A DNA stretch of 64,000 nucleotides from Cohnella sp. SGD-V74 (GTDB lineage: Bacteria; Bacillota; Bacilli; Paenibacillales; Paenibacillaceae), in the NCBI RefSeq assembly GCF_003001675.1, contig NZ_PVYW01000002.1, forward strand, positions 434,001-498,000. The letters are read 5' to 3'. Below, piece by piece: positions 26,870 to 35,686 of the stretch. The first letter of the stretch is position 1, and each line of letters starts with the position of its first letter. A program made the translations under genes and the position numbers. The notes below the pieces were generated by a model. The model saw nothing but the letters and a program-made list of their open reading frames with translations. It was not told the DNA's origin and ran no database searches.

Positions 26870-27679
26870 TTAGTGCGGGTAAGCTGTCTCGAATTCGATG
26901 CCGCAAGGTCCGCCGTCCGGATTCGGCTCGAGATCGACGGCCGTGCCGTCGGCGCGGAAGAGCGGCCGGTAGTGCGTGTTAATGCGCGTCGCCGACGCGT
27001 TGGCGTAGTGGCAGATGAACGCGCGGCGGAAGCGGTCCTTCGTCTTGTTCCGGTAGGAGCCGTGGATCAGATTGCCGTTGAAGAACAGAACGTCGCCCCG
27101 ATCCATCACCGCAGGAATCGCCTTCTGATCCTTCGGCGGCTTCACGTAGTGAGTCGTGAACGACTCGTTGGAGTCGGCCGTCTCCGGGCACGAAATCTCG
27201 AAGTCGCTCGTCTTCGGCACGACAAGCAGTCCTCCGTTCTCTTCGTCCGCCGCGTCGATCGCCGTCCAAGCGGCGATGCAGTTGCCCGGCTCCACCTGCA
27301 GATAGAAGTTATCCTGGTGCAGCGCCTGGCCTCGGGAACCCGGCGGCTTATAATAGAACATACTCTGCGCGGCCAGCGCCTCTTCCCCGTACAGATCGGC
27401 CAATACTTCCATTACCGGTCCGTGCAGCATGTACCGTTTGGCCGCTTCATTGAAACGGTGAGGATGCATCACCCGCGGATATCTTTTCAACGGATCGGCG
27501 CTCTCCTCGTCCAGCACAGGCTCGAAATACCCGGGCACCGCCCTGTGGCTCATCTCCTCGAACGTCACGTCGATCTCCCGCAAATCCTCCTCGGAAAACA
27601 GCCCTTTCACGATGACGTAACCTTCCCTTTCGAAAAAAGCGAACTGCTCGTCGGTCAACGCCTTCAGCTTCGTTCCCAT
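26870..27679 (-). CDS. Phytanoyl-CoA dioxygenase (PhyH) family protein
   Basis: A 269-residue Fe(II)/2-oxoglutarate-dependent dioxygenase candidate. The iron-binding His and Asp are in LHQDNFYLQVEPG and the distal His in GNLIHGSYRNKTKDRFRR, with the 2-oxoglutarate-binding Arg shortly after. The start at 27679 is chosen because GGGAG lies 8 bases upstream; an ATG at 27685 is too close to it. PhyH proteins hydroxylate small organic substrates; those beside AraC regulators in this lineage have no fixed substrate. It is divergent from an AraC-family gene, with AraC-like direct repeats between them. Confidence 0.85.
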   Translation of the reverse strand: MGTKLKALTDEQFAFFEREGYVIVKGLFSEEDLREIDVTFEEMSHRAVPGYFEPVLDEESADPLKRYPRVMHPHRFNEAAKRYMLHGPVMEVLADLYGEEALAAQSMFYYKPPGSRGQALHQDNFYLQVEPGNCIAAWTAIDAADEENGGLLVVPKTSDFEISCPETADSNESFTTHYVKPPKDQKAIPAVMDRGDVLFFNGNLIHGSYRNKTKDRFRRAFICHYANASATRINTHYRPLFRADGTAVDLEPNPDGGPCGIEFETAYPH

Positions 27680-27713
27680 CTTCATCGCTCCCTTGGCGGC
27701 AATGTCGTTGCTC

Positions 27714-27790
27714 TTGACATCAGCTTACCCGCTTTCGTATCGTGGATGAAGTAAGATTACTGCTGTAAAGTACTTGTATTCTGCTGCAAA
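27714..27790. promoter_or_regulatory. Divergent PhyH/AraC promoter region with 21-bp-spaced direct repeats
   Basis: For the plus-strand gene, TTGACA (27714-27719) and TATCGT (27738-27743) are spaced 18 bp. CTGCTGTAAA (27760-27769) and CTGCTGCAAA (27781-27790) are direct repeats exactly 21 bp apart, the classic arrangement bound by one AraC-family monomer pair. They lie downstream of the AraC promoter (autorepression) and upstream of the PhyH gene (activation). Confidence 0.6.
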
Positions 27791-27812
27791 CCAGCCCGAA
27801 CGGAGATTGTCT

Positions 27813-28616
27813 ATGCCGCGTAATAAACGTCCTGAGGAATATGCCGACACGTCGATCGGCGCCATGCTCGCCGGACACTTCCGCGAGAACGACCGCTACG
27901 TCATCCATCGGCCCGAGGCTAGAACCGATTGGCTCATCGCCATGACGTTAAGCGGAGAGGGCTATTTCCGCACGCCGGCGGGAGAGAAGCGCTGCTCTGC
28001 CGGCCAGATCGCGATTCTGCGTTCAGGAACTCCCCACGAATACGGAACGGTGCCGGGACAGCAGTGGAACTTCGTCTGGGCCCACTTCGGCAAACTATCG
28101 GAAACCGGCTATCTCCCAGACGAGGAGGTTATCGTGGCCGAGCTTCCGGAGGGTGAAACGCGCAAACGGGCTTACCGCGCGTTCCGCAGTCTGCTCCGCG
28201 ACTCCCGCGAGCGCTCGGCCTACTGGCAGGCGCTGTTCGAGAACGCGATCCGCGAATTGCTGCTGCTCGTTGCCCAACGTTTGGAGAAACGCCTCGATCC
28301 TCGCATCGAGCGCGCCCTTCAGTTCCTGTCGCAGAACATGCAGGAGGAAATCCGTCTCGATCGCATTGCCTCCGAAGTCGGCTTGTCCGCTTCCAGATTG
28401 TCGCACCTGTTCAAGCAGGAAATGGGCGTTCCGATTCTCGACTATTTAAACAGTATGAGACTCCGGCAAGCCGCCCTGCTCATGCGTCACATGGGCAGAT
28501 CGGCCACCGAAGCCTCTCTGGACGTAGGGTTCAACAACTACAATCATTTCGCCGCCTTATTTCGAAGGACGTACGGGCAAAGTCCGCGAAGCTTCGCCAA
28601 GGGGCCGGGCGACTAA
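27813..28616 (+). CDS. AraC-family transcriptional regulator
   Basis: A 267-residue regulator with an N-terminal cupin domain (SGEGYFRTPAGEKRCSAGQI, LRSGTPHEYG) and a C-terminal AraC double helix-turn-helix (IRLDRIASEVGLSASRLSHL, then ATEASLDVGFNNYNHFAALF). The ATG at 27813 has CGGAG upstream and is preferred over an in-frame start 39 bases earlier. It is divergent from the PhyH gene, its probable target. Its 3' end overlaps the convergent DUF4185 gene by 4 bp. Confidence 0.88.
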   Translation: MPRNKRPEEYADTSIGAMLAGHFRENDRYVIHRPEARTDWLIAMTLSGEGYFRTPAGEKRCSAGQIAILRSGTPHEYGTVPGQQWNFVWAHFGKLSETGYLPDEEVIVAELPEGETRKRAYRAFRSLLRDSRERSAYWQALFENAIRELLLLVAQRLEKRLDPRIERALQFLSQNMQEEIRLDRIASEVGLSASRLSHLFKQEMGVPILDYLNSMRLRQAALLMRHMGRSATEASLDVGFNNYNHFAALFRRTYGQSPRSFAKGPGD

Positions 28617-30145
28617 TTTTTCACAAGGCTGACATCGTCCAATTGAATCCACGTATCCCCGTTCGCCCACATTCCGGCGTAAATTTCCACGATTGATTCG
28701 GGGCCGGAATTAAACGTTACGGTAAGCTGCGTGTAATTCGCAAGGGCATAGAATCGGGTTTCGTTCCGAATCGGCCCGTTCAGCGGTCCGCGCGCTCCGA
28801 AATAGCCGCTGTCGTTGTTGGCCGACGTCCGAATCCAGCCCTTAAGCGTGTAGTTCGTATACGGCTGAACCGCAACGCTCTGCTTCAGGGCGTTCCATCC
28901 GCTGTTGTAGCGGACGAACCCGTTGTTCTGGCCGGTTCTCGCAAAGCCGAGCCCCCGGTCGATTCCCCCGTGCCCCTGCAAATACCAAGGCGCCATATGC
29001 GTCGTCGCCGCCTGCGTCTCGAAACCCGGCTCGGAGATCATATTCGCGCCGAAGGCGTCCGGACTCAAATCCGCCTTCATCAGAAACGTATTGTAAGGCC
29101 CCCACTCCGACATGAGAAAATAAAGCTCCGTTCCGCCGTTCGACCACGGATGGATATACGAGCCGTACATGCCCGGATAATCGCTGCCGCGCAAAATGAT
29201 CTTCTCCCCGCTCCACGGTCCCGTCGGAGACGGCGCGTCCCGCATAACGAGCGCCTCCGTGTAGGGATTGAGATACGCCATGACGTACCGGTCGAAATGC
29301 GTATTGTAGACGACCGACATTTCCCCTGCAATCCCGATCGAGACCGGCGCGGCCGACGCCTCCGAGGCGTTCCAGGCGTTGCCGTCCCAATACCGGTAAG
29401 CGCCAATGTTCAGCATGTCGGCTTCCGCCACCCTGGCCAGGTAGATGCTGCCGAATCTTCCGTTCGGCGTCGCGTACATGTAGACGTAGCCGCCGTTTTT
29501 GACGAATGCGGCCATCTGGAACTTGCTGCTCCAGGCCGCGTTGTTCTGCCATCTGGCGGTCGGATGCTTCGTCCACGTCTGCCCGTTATCGTCGGAATAG
29601 GCGATGCCGGAGTAGTTCGTATACCACATGCCGGGGTCTCCCCAATGGTGAATGGACATGTAGTGGATGTAGTGCCGGGTTCCGACCGTAACTCCCGCCG
29701 TCGGAATGACGGTGATCTCGTCGTTGTTGATTTTCTTGGACGACAGAATCTCCTTGGCATGGCCCGGCGTATCCTGAATCATCGTGGAGAACGTCAGGCC
29801 GTCCGCCAGATTCGTATCCGCGGATTTCGCCAGCACGTTGCTCCTCCATCCGGTGCCGCAGCCGCCGTCGCCGCACCAGCCGGGACCGAACGTGTCGCCG
29901 AACAGCACGAAAATCTCCCCGCCGCCCTTGTCCCACATGATGCCCAAATCCGTGCCTTCCACCTTGTAATTGGAATGCGTCTGGTTGGGATTCGGCAAGG
30001 TTTCTCCTGTGGGAGTCGCACCGGTTACGCGCGCGACTTTCGTCACGTTCGAGGGAGTCACCGCGCCCGCCGGGCCGGCGTACGGCATTACCGACAGCAG
30101 CGCCAACGCCAGCACCAACAATAGCTTCCAGCTTTTTCTCGCCAT
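28613..30145 (-). CDS. Secreted DUF4185 protein (GH183-like) with C-terminal carbohydrate-binding module
   Basis: A 510-residue secreted protein. Residues 1-28 form a signal peptide ending AGPAGAV. The main domain (about 35-360) is DUF4185-like, a beta-propeller, with DLGIMWDKGGGEIFVLFGDT, GTRHYIHYMSIHHWGDPGMW and YFLMSEWGPYNTFLMKADL. To my knowledge characterised DUF4185 members are endo-D-arabinanases (family GH183); the acidic residues in the FGDT and YSDDNG segments would be candidates for catalysis. The last about 140 residues (NMISEPGFETQ to WIQLDDVSLVKN) look like a CBM4/9-type module. It is the last gene of cluster 2 and starts 4 bp after the preceding gene. Confidence 0.8.
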   Translation of the reverse strand: MARKSWKLLLVLALALLSVMPYAGPAGAVTPSNVTKVARVTGATPTGETLPNPNQTHSNYKVEGTDLGIMWDKGGGEIFVLFGDTFGPGWCGDGGCGTGWRSNVLAKSADTNLADGLTFSTMIQDTPGHAKEILSSKKINNDEITVIPTAGVTVGTRHYIHYMSIHHWGDPGMWYTNYSGIAYSDDNGQTWTKHPTARWQNNAAWSSKFQMAAFVKNGGYVYMYATPNGRFGSIYLARVAEADMLNIGAYRYWDGNAWNASEASAAPVSIGIAGEMSVVYNTHFDRYVMAYLNPYTEALVMRDAPSPTGPWSGEKIILRGSDYPGMYGSYIHPWSNGGTELYFLMSEWGPYNTFLMKADLSPDAFGANMISEPGFETQAATTHMAPWYLQGHGGIDRGLGFARTGQNNGFVRYNSGWNALKQSVAVQPYTNYTLKGWIRTSANNDSGYFGARGPLNGPIRNETRFYALANYTQLTVTFNSGPESIVEIYAGMWANGDTWIQLDDVSLVKN

Positions 30146-30149
30146 GCTC

Positions 30150-32183
30150 TCATCCGCCTCTCGTCTTGGATTGTCCGGCTACGAACGCTTCCCCGAACCG
30201 TTCCCGCATTCGCAGATAACCTTCGGCGGCCGCGCCGTTGCCCCAGTCGAAGATCGTGAATTCTCCCATCGGATCGTCCGTCGGACTCGTTCTTCCGCCG
30301 TGCCCGTAGTTTTCCATCATAAAGCCGTAATCCCGTTCGTTCAGAAAAGGCCACGCCTGCTCCCATCTCGTCTTCACTGCTTCGTTCTCGGGACAGTACA
30401 TGAGCGCGAACGAAGCGAGCAACGCCGCCCTCCCCCGCTCCTTGTACTCGTCCGCATCCAGTTCCATGCCGTACTGGACGATCAGCTCGGCGAACAGGCT
30501 CTGCCTGGCGTCGTTCCATTCCCCGTCCCCGTTCATGACGCCGAAGCCGCCGAGCGCCGGCACGTGAATGTACGGCGGCTGCCATACCGCCTGGGTCATC
30601 AGCATTTCGTCCAGACAGCGGCGTCCGAGTCGCAAGTACGCCTCCTTGCCCGTCGCCCGGTAACAGGCCAGCAGCGCTTCCGCCGTCCAGAACATGGAGA
30701 AATTGCACTGCTTGTACAGGTTGTTCCGCTCGATTTTGCGCCCGAGCCATTCCTGTCCCCATCGGCTGCAGGACCAGTACGTCTCGAAATCCTCCCAGCG
30801 GCCCTCCGGCACGATCTCCGCGCACACCGCATCCATCGCCCGGTACGCCGCCTCGGCGTACTCAGCCCCACCGGTAACCTCATGCAGCTTAAGCAAAAAA
30901 GTGACGGAAAGCGAAGTTTCCGGAGATTGATCAAGCACGCCGCACGGCCGGAAATCCGCCTTGTCGATCCAGCCGGGGAAAAATCCCCGCTCATCCTGCA
31001 GCTTCAGCAAGGCATCCCCATAGGCTCTTGCGTACTCTGCCAGCCGCTCGTCGCGCTCCAGTTCCTCGTGCCAGCGCAGCATCAGCAGGGCGGTCCAGCT
31101 CATGTCGAGCACGTGAAGCGGAGCCTCGCGAATGCCGAGCCCGAACGGATTGCGGTCGGAATTGCCCCAGATTAGCGTCGACCAGCCTTTGGAGCGGCTG
31201 CACGTCTGGCCGTCGACCTCGACCTGCTCCGTCTCCGTGGCCGCAACCGCCGGGAAGAAGCCTTCCGTCTGCGGAGCAGCCAGCGCCAGCTCCTTCATCA
31301 GTCTGGCACGCTCCGCGTATTCCTGCTGCCCGGTCAGCCGCGCATAGCGATACAAGCCCTGCGCCGAGCGAAGCGAGCTGAACCACGCCTGATTCCATAC
31401 GGACAGCGTTTCCCTCTGACGATACGGTCCCGGATAGTTCGGACTCTGGGTCACGTTGACGATAAAAGCCGGAGCCCCGACCTCCTTGCCGTCCACCGCG
31501 AAGCTCTGCCATACTGCCGGCGCCCACTCCCGGAACGCCCACCGGTAAGCCCGCTCCACATAGACGTCCAGCCGTCCTCCATCCTGCCTCTCCAGCAACG
31601 GACGCCCCCAGCGCTCCCAACCGAACGCCAGTGCGTCCCGCCACGGATTGGCGATCCCTTCCGCGTCGTCGGAAGCCAGCACATAAAAACCGAACTCCGT
31701 ACGCCCCTTCGGAAAAACGGCGCCCGGCTCGCGCACGAACAGCACGTGCTCTCTCACCGATGTACGGCACATGCCCAGCGTCAGACGGTTGTTCGAAGCG
31801 TCGAGGTCCATGTACCACCGCGGTTCTTCGCCCGCTCCCGCCAGTACGTCCAGGTCGGGGATGACCGTCAGCTTGCGCGCGCCGTCATGCACGATCAGCG
31901 CCGGAGCGCGAAACACGTGCTGATCGATGACATGAAGGTCCGTCGGCGTCAGATGAGAAGCCCAATGAAACGAAGGGGAGAAAGACGGACGCAGCTCAAT
32001 CCGCCAATCGTCCTGCCGCGCCTCCTCCTCCAGCAGGAAGGCGAGGCTTACTTTGGCGACGCCCTCCCGGGGATAGGTTACTTCGATGTCGGGCCGTATT
32101 CCGCTCAGCCAATCGCAGGTCAACGACCCGATGAATTTCTTGAACGCCGAATCCAGCCAAACCAGTTCGTGAACAGGCTTCAT
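30150..32183 (-). CDS. Unassigned cytoplasmic (alpha/alpha)-toroid glycan-active enzyme
   Basis: A 677-residue protein without a signal peptide; I do not recognise its family. About 1-190 looks like a beta-sandwich (WRIELRPSFSPSFHWASHLT). About 200-660 is an alpha-helical toroid with repeated Trp-rich segments (YRWAFREWAPAVWQSF, SWTALLMLRWHEELE, LYKQCNFSMFWTAEALLACY, GGFGVMNGDGEWNDARQSLF). This two-domain order resembles GH-type hydrolases and phosphorylases of clans with beta-sandwich plus (alpha/alpha)6 barrel. GDGEWNDARQS and VNVTQSPNYPGPYR are candidate active-site stretches. Position between the permeases and the DUF4185 enzyme implies action on the imported oligosaccharide. Confidence 0.6.
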   Translation of the reverse strand: MKPVHELVWLDSAFKKFIGSLTCDWLSGIRPDIEVTYPREGVAKVSLAFLLEEEARQDDWRIELRPSFSPSFHWASHLTPTDLHVIDQHVFRAPALIVHDGARKLTVIPDLDVLAGAGEEPRWYMDLDASNNRLTLGMCRTSVREHVLFVREPGAVFPKGRTEFGFYVLASDDAEGIANPWRDALAFGWERWGRPLLERQDGGRLDVYVERAYRWAFREWAPAVWQSFAVDGKEVGAPAFIVNVTQSPNYPGPYRQRETLSVWNQAWFSSLRSAQGLYRYARLTGQQEYAERARLMKELALAAPQTEGFFPAVAATETEQVEVDGQTCSRSKGWSTLIWGNSDRNPFGLGIREAPLHVLDMSWTALLMLRWHEELERDERLAEYARAYGDALLKLQDERGFFPGWIDKADFRPCGVLDQSPETSLSVTFLLKLHEVTGGAEYAEAAYRAMDAVCAEIVPEGRWEDFETYWSCSRWGQEWLGRKIERNNLYKQCNFSMFWTAEALLACYRATGKEAYLRLGRRCLDEMLMTQAVWQPPYIHVPALGGFGVMNGDGEWNDARQSLFAELIVQYGMELDADEYKERGRAALLASFALMYCPENEAVKTRWEQAWPFLNERDYGFMMENYGHGGRTSPTDDPMGEFTIFDWGNGAAAEGYLRMRERFGEAFVAGQSKTRGG

Positions 32184-32213
32184 ATCCGATGCTCCTTCCG
32201 TTCTCCAGGCGGC

Positions 32214-33050
32214 TCAACCTTTAATTCCCGAGTTCACGATAGATTGCACGTAATATTTTTGCAGGAACAGAAACAGGATCAGGATCGGAACGGAGGCCAC
32301 CGTGTCCGCGGCCAATATTTTCCCCCACTCCGTCGCCTGCAGGTTGGTGAAGGTCGCGATGGCGACCTGAAGCATCTGCTTGCTCTCGTCGTTGATGACG
32401 ATCAGCGGCCACAGATAGGCGTCCCACTGCCCGAGAAACGTAATGAGCCCCATCGTAATCAGTGCCGGCACCATCGACGGGAGCACGATTTTCGCATAGA
32501 TGCCAGGCCATGAAGCGCCGTCGATTTTTCCCGCCTCCAACAGCTCCCTCGGAACATCCGCGAAAAACTGCACGAGCAGGAAAATGCTGAACACCGATAC
32601 CGCAGCCGGAACGATCAGCGCCCTGAAGCTGTCGATCCAGCCGAAGGCGTGCACGAGCAAATAGGTCGGAACCATCGTCACCTCTCCGGGAATGACGAGC
32701 GCGGAGAGGAATACCGCGAAGACGACGCCGCGGCCGCGGAACCTGAGCTTGGAGAACGCAAAGGCGGCCATCGAGTTGAACAGCAGCGACAGCAGCGTTA
32801 CCGACACGGCGACCAGCAGCGTATTGTTGATGAATCTGCCCAGCGGCTTGCTCGAATCGCTGAACAGATCGATGAAGTTTTGCAGCGTCCATTCGACGGG
32901 GATGAACAGATGCCATTCGAGCGACACGTACTGAAACAGCTCCTGACGCGGCCTGAACGCCCCCATCACCATCCAGAAGATCGGGAGCAGCGAGATCAGG
33001 GCGACGGCGATCATGACGATCCATTTCAAGAGATGTCCTATGCGTTCCAA
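32214..33050 (-). CDS. CUT1 sugar ABC transporter permease (MalG type), cluster 2
   Basis: A 278-residue permease with six transmembrane helices and the EAA loop EAGKIDGASWPGIYAKIVLP; it ends LQKYYVQSIVNSGIKG, the family signature. A TTG start at 33050 is proposed because GAGGAG at the end of the upstream gene lies 10 bases away; a longer in-frame start at 33116 would overlap the upstream permease by 52 bp. With that start the length equals the cluster 1 homologue. It forms the inner half of the cluster 2 importer. Confidence 0.85.
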   Translation of the reverse strand: MERIGHLLKWIVMIAVALISLLPIFWMVMGAFRPRQELFQYVSLEWHLFIPVEWTLQNFIDLFSDSSKPLGRFINNTLLVAVSVTLLSLLFNSMAAFAFSKLRFRGRGVVFAVFLSALVIPGEVTMVPTYLLVHAFGWIDSFRALIVPAAVSVFSIFLLVQFFADVPRELLEAGKIDGASWPGIYAKIVLPSMVPALITMGLITFLGQWDAYLWPLIVINDESKQMLQVAIATFTNLQATEWGKILAADTVASVPILILFLFLQKYYVQSIVNSGIKG

Positions 33051-33064
33051 AGCCGATCCACTCC

Positions 33065-33952
33065 TCAATATTCCACGTCCGTTCTGAGCAGGCGCAGCTG
33101 CACGATGGAGATGCACATGACGATGACGAACAGAATAAACGCGGCCGCCGTTCCGTAGCCCATCTCCATTTGCTGGAAGGCGATTTTATAGATGTAGTAC
33201 ACGGCCGTCGTCGTCGAATCCGCCGGACCGCCGCCCGTGACGAGCGCGACCGGGACGAAAATTTTCAGAGCGTCCATCGTCGTAATGATGATGACGAACG
33301 TCAGCGTTCTTCTTAGCAGCGGCAGCGTGATTTTGACAAACTTCTGCGCTCGGGTCGCCCCGTCCACCTCCGCCGCCTCGTACAGGTCGTTCGGAATGCC
33401 GTTCAGCCCCGCCACGAAAATGATCATGAAGAAGCCCGCCGACTTCCAGACGCCGAGCAGCATAATGCCGTACAGCGCCAGATTCGGATCGGACAGGAAC
33501 GACACCGGCCCCGCTCCGAAGAAGCCGAGCAGGCTGTTCAGCAGTCCGTAGTCCTGGTTGTAGATCAGCTTGAACAGCGTCGAGGCTACGCCTATGGCGA
33601 TGACGACCGGCATGAAGTAGATCGTCCGGAACAGGCCGGTTACCCACGAGCTGCGATAGATCAGCAGAGCCAGCCCCAGCGCGAGCGCCGTCTGTACGGG
33701 GATGACGACGAGCGCGAAATGAAACGAATGAAGCAGACTGTTGATAAATTTGGGATCGGACAGCAGGCCGCTGTAGTTCGCCAGTCCGACGAAGACGGCT
33801 TCGGGATTGATCAGGCTGTACTCCTTGAAGCTGATCGTCAGCGCGTTCAGCATCGGGTAGAACGTGAACAGCGCCAGGCTGATCGCCGCGGGCAGCACGA
33901 ACAGCCATGCCGCGCGTTCCTCCTGCTTGCCGAATGCGGAATTCATTTTCAT
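33065..33952 (-). CDS. CUT1 sugar ABC transporter permease (MalF type), cluster 2
   Basis: A 295-residue permease with six transmembrane segments. It has the N-terminal LFVLPAAISLALFTFYPMLN pattern and the EAA loop EAAEVDGATRAQKFVKITLP. GAGGGGCGATAGC precedes the ATG. It is separated from the binding-protein gene upstream by 267 bp that contain a large hairpin, and from the second permease by 14 bp. It is part of the ATPase-less cluster 2 importer. Confidence 0.9.
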   Translation of the reverse strand: MKMNSAFGKQEERAAWLFVLPAAISLALFTFYPMLNALTISFKEYSLINPEAVFVGLANYSGLLSDPKFINSLLHSFHFALVVIPVQTALALGLALLIYRSSWVTGLFRTIYFMPVVIAIGVASTLFKLIYNQDYGLLNSLLGFFGAGPVSFLSDPNLALYGIMLLGVWKSAGFFMIIFVAGLNGIPNDLYEAAEVDGATRAQKFVKITLPLLRRTLTFVIIITTMDALKIFVPVALVTGGGPADSTTTAVYYIYKIAFQQMEMGYGTAAAFILFVIVMCISIVQLRLLRTDVEY

Positions 33953-34040
33953 GCTATCGCCCCTCTCCGTGTGGTGGAGGAGCTATCTCGCAAGTAAACA
34001 GAGCCGTACCAACCGATGATCGATAGATTAATTTACGGTA

Positions 34041-34143
34041 CATCTATCTCCTTCCGATGCTATACGATCCTGAAATTTTGAATGGATAGACCCGTCGCAA
34101 TGTAATTTCAGGACCGTATGAGGCAGTCTCCAGGAGATAGATG
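34041..34143 (-). ncRNA. Long structured element between binding-protein and permease genes
   Basis: CATCTATCTCCT (34041-34052) pairs perfectly with AGGAGATAGATG (34132-34143). After an internal loop, ATACGATCCTGAAATT (34062-34077) pairs with AATTTCAGGACCGTAT (34104-34119) with one unpaired position on plus that becomes a G-U pair in the minus-strand RNA. This favours an RNA made on the minus strand, in the same direction as the operon. Role (stabiliser, attenuator or small RNA) is unknown. Confidence 0.5.
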
Positions 34144-34219
34144 CCCTTCTTTTTTTCATCGATAATCTTGTACGCCCTTACTTATGAGACAGATCCCCCG
34201 ATGCCACCCCTCCGTTAGC

Positions 34220-35575
34220 TCAGCGATACTTCTCCAGAGCCTTGTCGATGGCGGTGACCGCTTCCGCGACCGCTTCGTCGACATTGCGCCCGGAGACGCC
34301 GAGATCGGCGAACAGCTTGGAGATGGCTGTCGTAATGACCGGGTACGCCGGAGTGACCGGTCGCGGATGGGCGAACTTGCTGGACTGCTCGACGAAAATG
34401 TTCATGGGATACTCGGTCAGCTCGGGAATCGCGCTTGCCGTGGACAGGCGCGCGGGCAAGTTTTTCGTCTCCTGGTACCAGAACTTCGCGCCTTCGATGC
34501 CGGTTACCCAGTTGACGAACTTCCATGCGGCGTCCGGCTGCTTGGAATCCTTCGTGATCGCCATGTTCCAGCTTCCGTTCGGAGTGACCTGCTTGGCGTC
34601 CTTCCAGAGCGGCGCGATGTCCCAGTCCTCGCCCAGCTTGAAGTCCGGATGCGAGGTCGCGAAACCCGAGATCGCCCAAGGACCGTTGACGACGATGCCC
34701 AGCTTGCCGGTCTCGAAAGCTTCCGGAGGAATTTCCTTCGGCGCGACCTTGTATTCGTTGTACAGCGAGGAGAAGAAGCTCAACGCCCGCTTCGATTCGG
34801 GAGAATCGAGATAGCCCTTCACTTCGTTTCCGTCCGGGCTCAGAATCTCTCCGCCGGCCTGCCAGATGAAGGGCAGCTTGACGAACGTCGAGCCTTCCCC
34901 TTCGCCCAATCCCCAGCCCGGATCGATGCCGTACACCTTGTTGGCCGGATCGTTGATTTTTTGCGCCGCTTGCAGCACCTGCTCCCAGGTCCACGCCTGA
35001 TTCGGGTCCTTGGAGGGCAGCTCGATGTCGTTCTTCTCGAACAGCTTCTTGTTGTAAAACATCCCGATGCTCGCGTCGTTAAGCGGAGCGGCGTAAATCT
35101 GATCCTTGTACGTCAAGCTCGCCAGCACGGGAGCGGCGATGTCCTCCTTGTTCCCGTCGGCTTCGAAGTATGCGTCGAGCGGGATGACCGCGCCTTGATG
35201 GGCGTAGGCGGCCAGCGTCGGACCGTCCAGGCCGATCACGTCCGGCGCGTTGCCCGCGGCCAGAGCCGTGCGGATCTTCGTTTCGTAATCGCCGTAAGGA
35301 ATGACTTCCATCTTGACCGTGATATTCGGGTTGGCCGCCTCGAACGACTGGATCATTTTCTGGAGAGCCTGAACCTCGGGAGCGAAGTCGTGCCTCCAAT
35401 AACGGATTTCTACTTTCTTACCGTCCCCTTTGTTTGGTTCCGCGCTTGTTCCCTGGCTTGCGCCGCCCGCTCCCGCGTTTTCCCCGCCCGACCCCTTCGT
35501 CGAACAGGCCGACAGCAGCGCGATGCCGAAGCACGCGATCAGCAGCACGATCATCATTTTTCGCAACCTGAGCAT
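34220..35575 (-). CDS. Extracellular sugar-binding lipoprotein of ABC importer, cluster 2
   Basis: A 451-residue CUT1 solute-binding protein. The signal peptide ends at the lipobox LLSAC (lipidated Cys24), followed by a Gly/Ala/Ser-rich tether. The ligand-binding body includes VEIRYWRHDFAPEVQALQKM, YAAPLNDASIGMFYNKKLF and AWKFVNWVTGIEGAKFWYQE. It follows the kinase/regulator pair, with a candidate promoter and direct repeats in the 111-bp gap. It lies upstream of the permeases across a structured spacer, consistent with higher binding-protein than permease expression. Confidence 0.9.
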   Translation of the reverse strand: MLRLRKMMIVLLIACFGIALLSACSTKGSGGENAGAGGASQGTSAEPNKGDGKKVEIRYWRHDFAPEVQALQKMIQSFEAANPNITVKMEVIPYGDYETKIRTALAAGNAPDVIGLDGPTLAAYAHQGAVIPLDAYFEADGNKEDIAAPVLASLTYKDQIYAAPLNDASIGMFYNKKLFEKNDIELPSKDPNQAWTWEQVLQAAQKINDPANKVYGIDPGWGLGEGEGSTFVKLPFIWQAGGEILSPDGNEVKGYLDSPESKRALSFFSSLYNEYKVAPKEIPPEAFETGKLGIVVNGPWAISGFATSHPDFKLGEDWDIAPLWKDAKQVTPNGSWNMAITKDSKQPDAAWKFVNWVTGIEGAKFWYQETKNLPARLSTASAIPELTEYPMNIFVEQSSKFAHPRPVTPAYPVITTAISKLFADLGVSGRNVDEAVAEAVTAIDKALEKYR

Positions 35576-35613
35576 GTTATCCCGCCTTTAGACAGATTGA
35601 TGACTGCGAATTC

Positions 35614-35681
35614 AGGATAGCACGGCGGCTGCCGGGGCTACATACAGCCGTTTTGGACGATGAGATGCAATATTTTTGGAC
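35614..35681 (-). promoter_or_regulatory. Promoter of the cluster 2 binding-protein gene with GTCCAAAA direct repeats
   Basis: On the minus strand, GTCCAAAA occurs at 35674-35681 and again at 35651-35658, a direct repeat 23 bp apart. The proximal copy begins 31 bp upstream of a TATCCT -10 (35614-35619), leaving a leader of about 32 nt. The layout fits an AraC-type activator, most simply the regulator encoded immediately upstream. Confidence 0.55.
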
Positions 35682-35686
35682 TTCGG

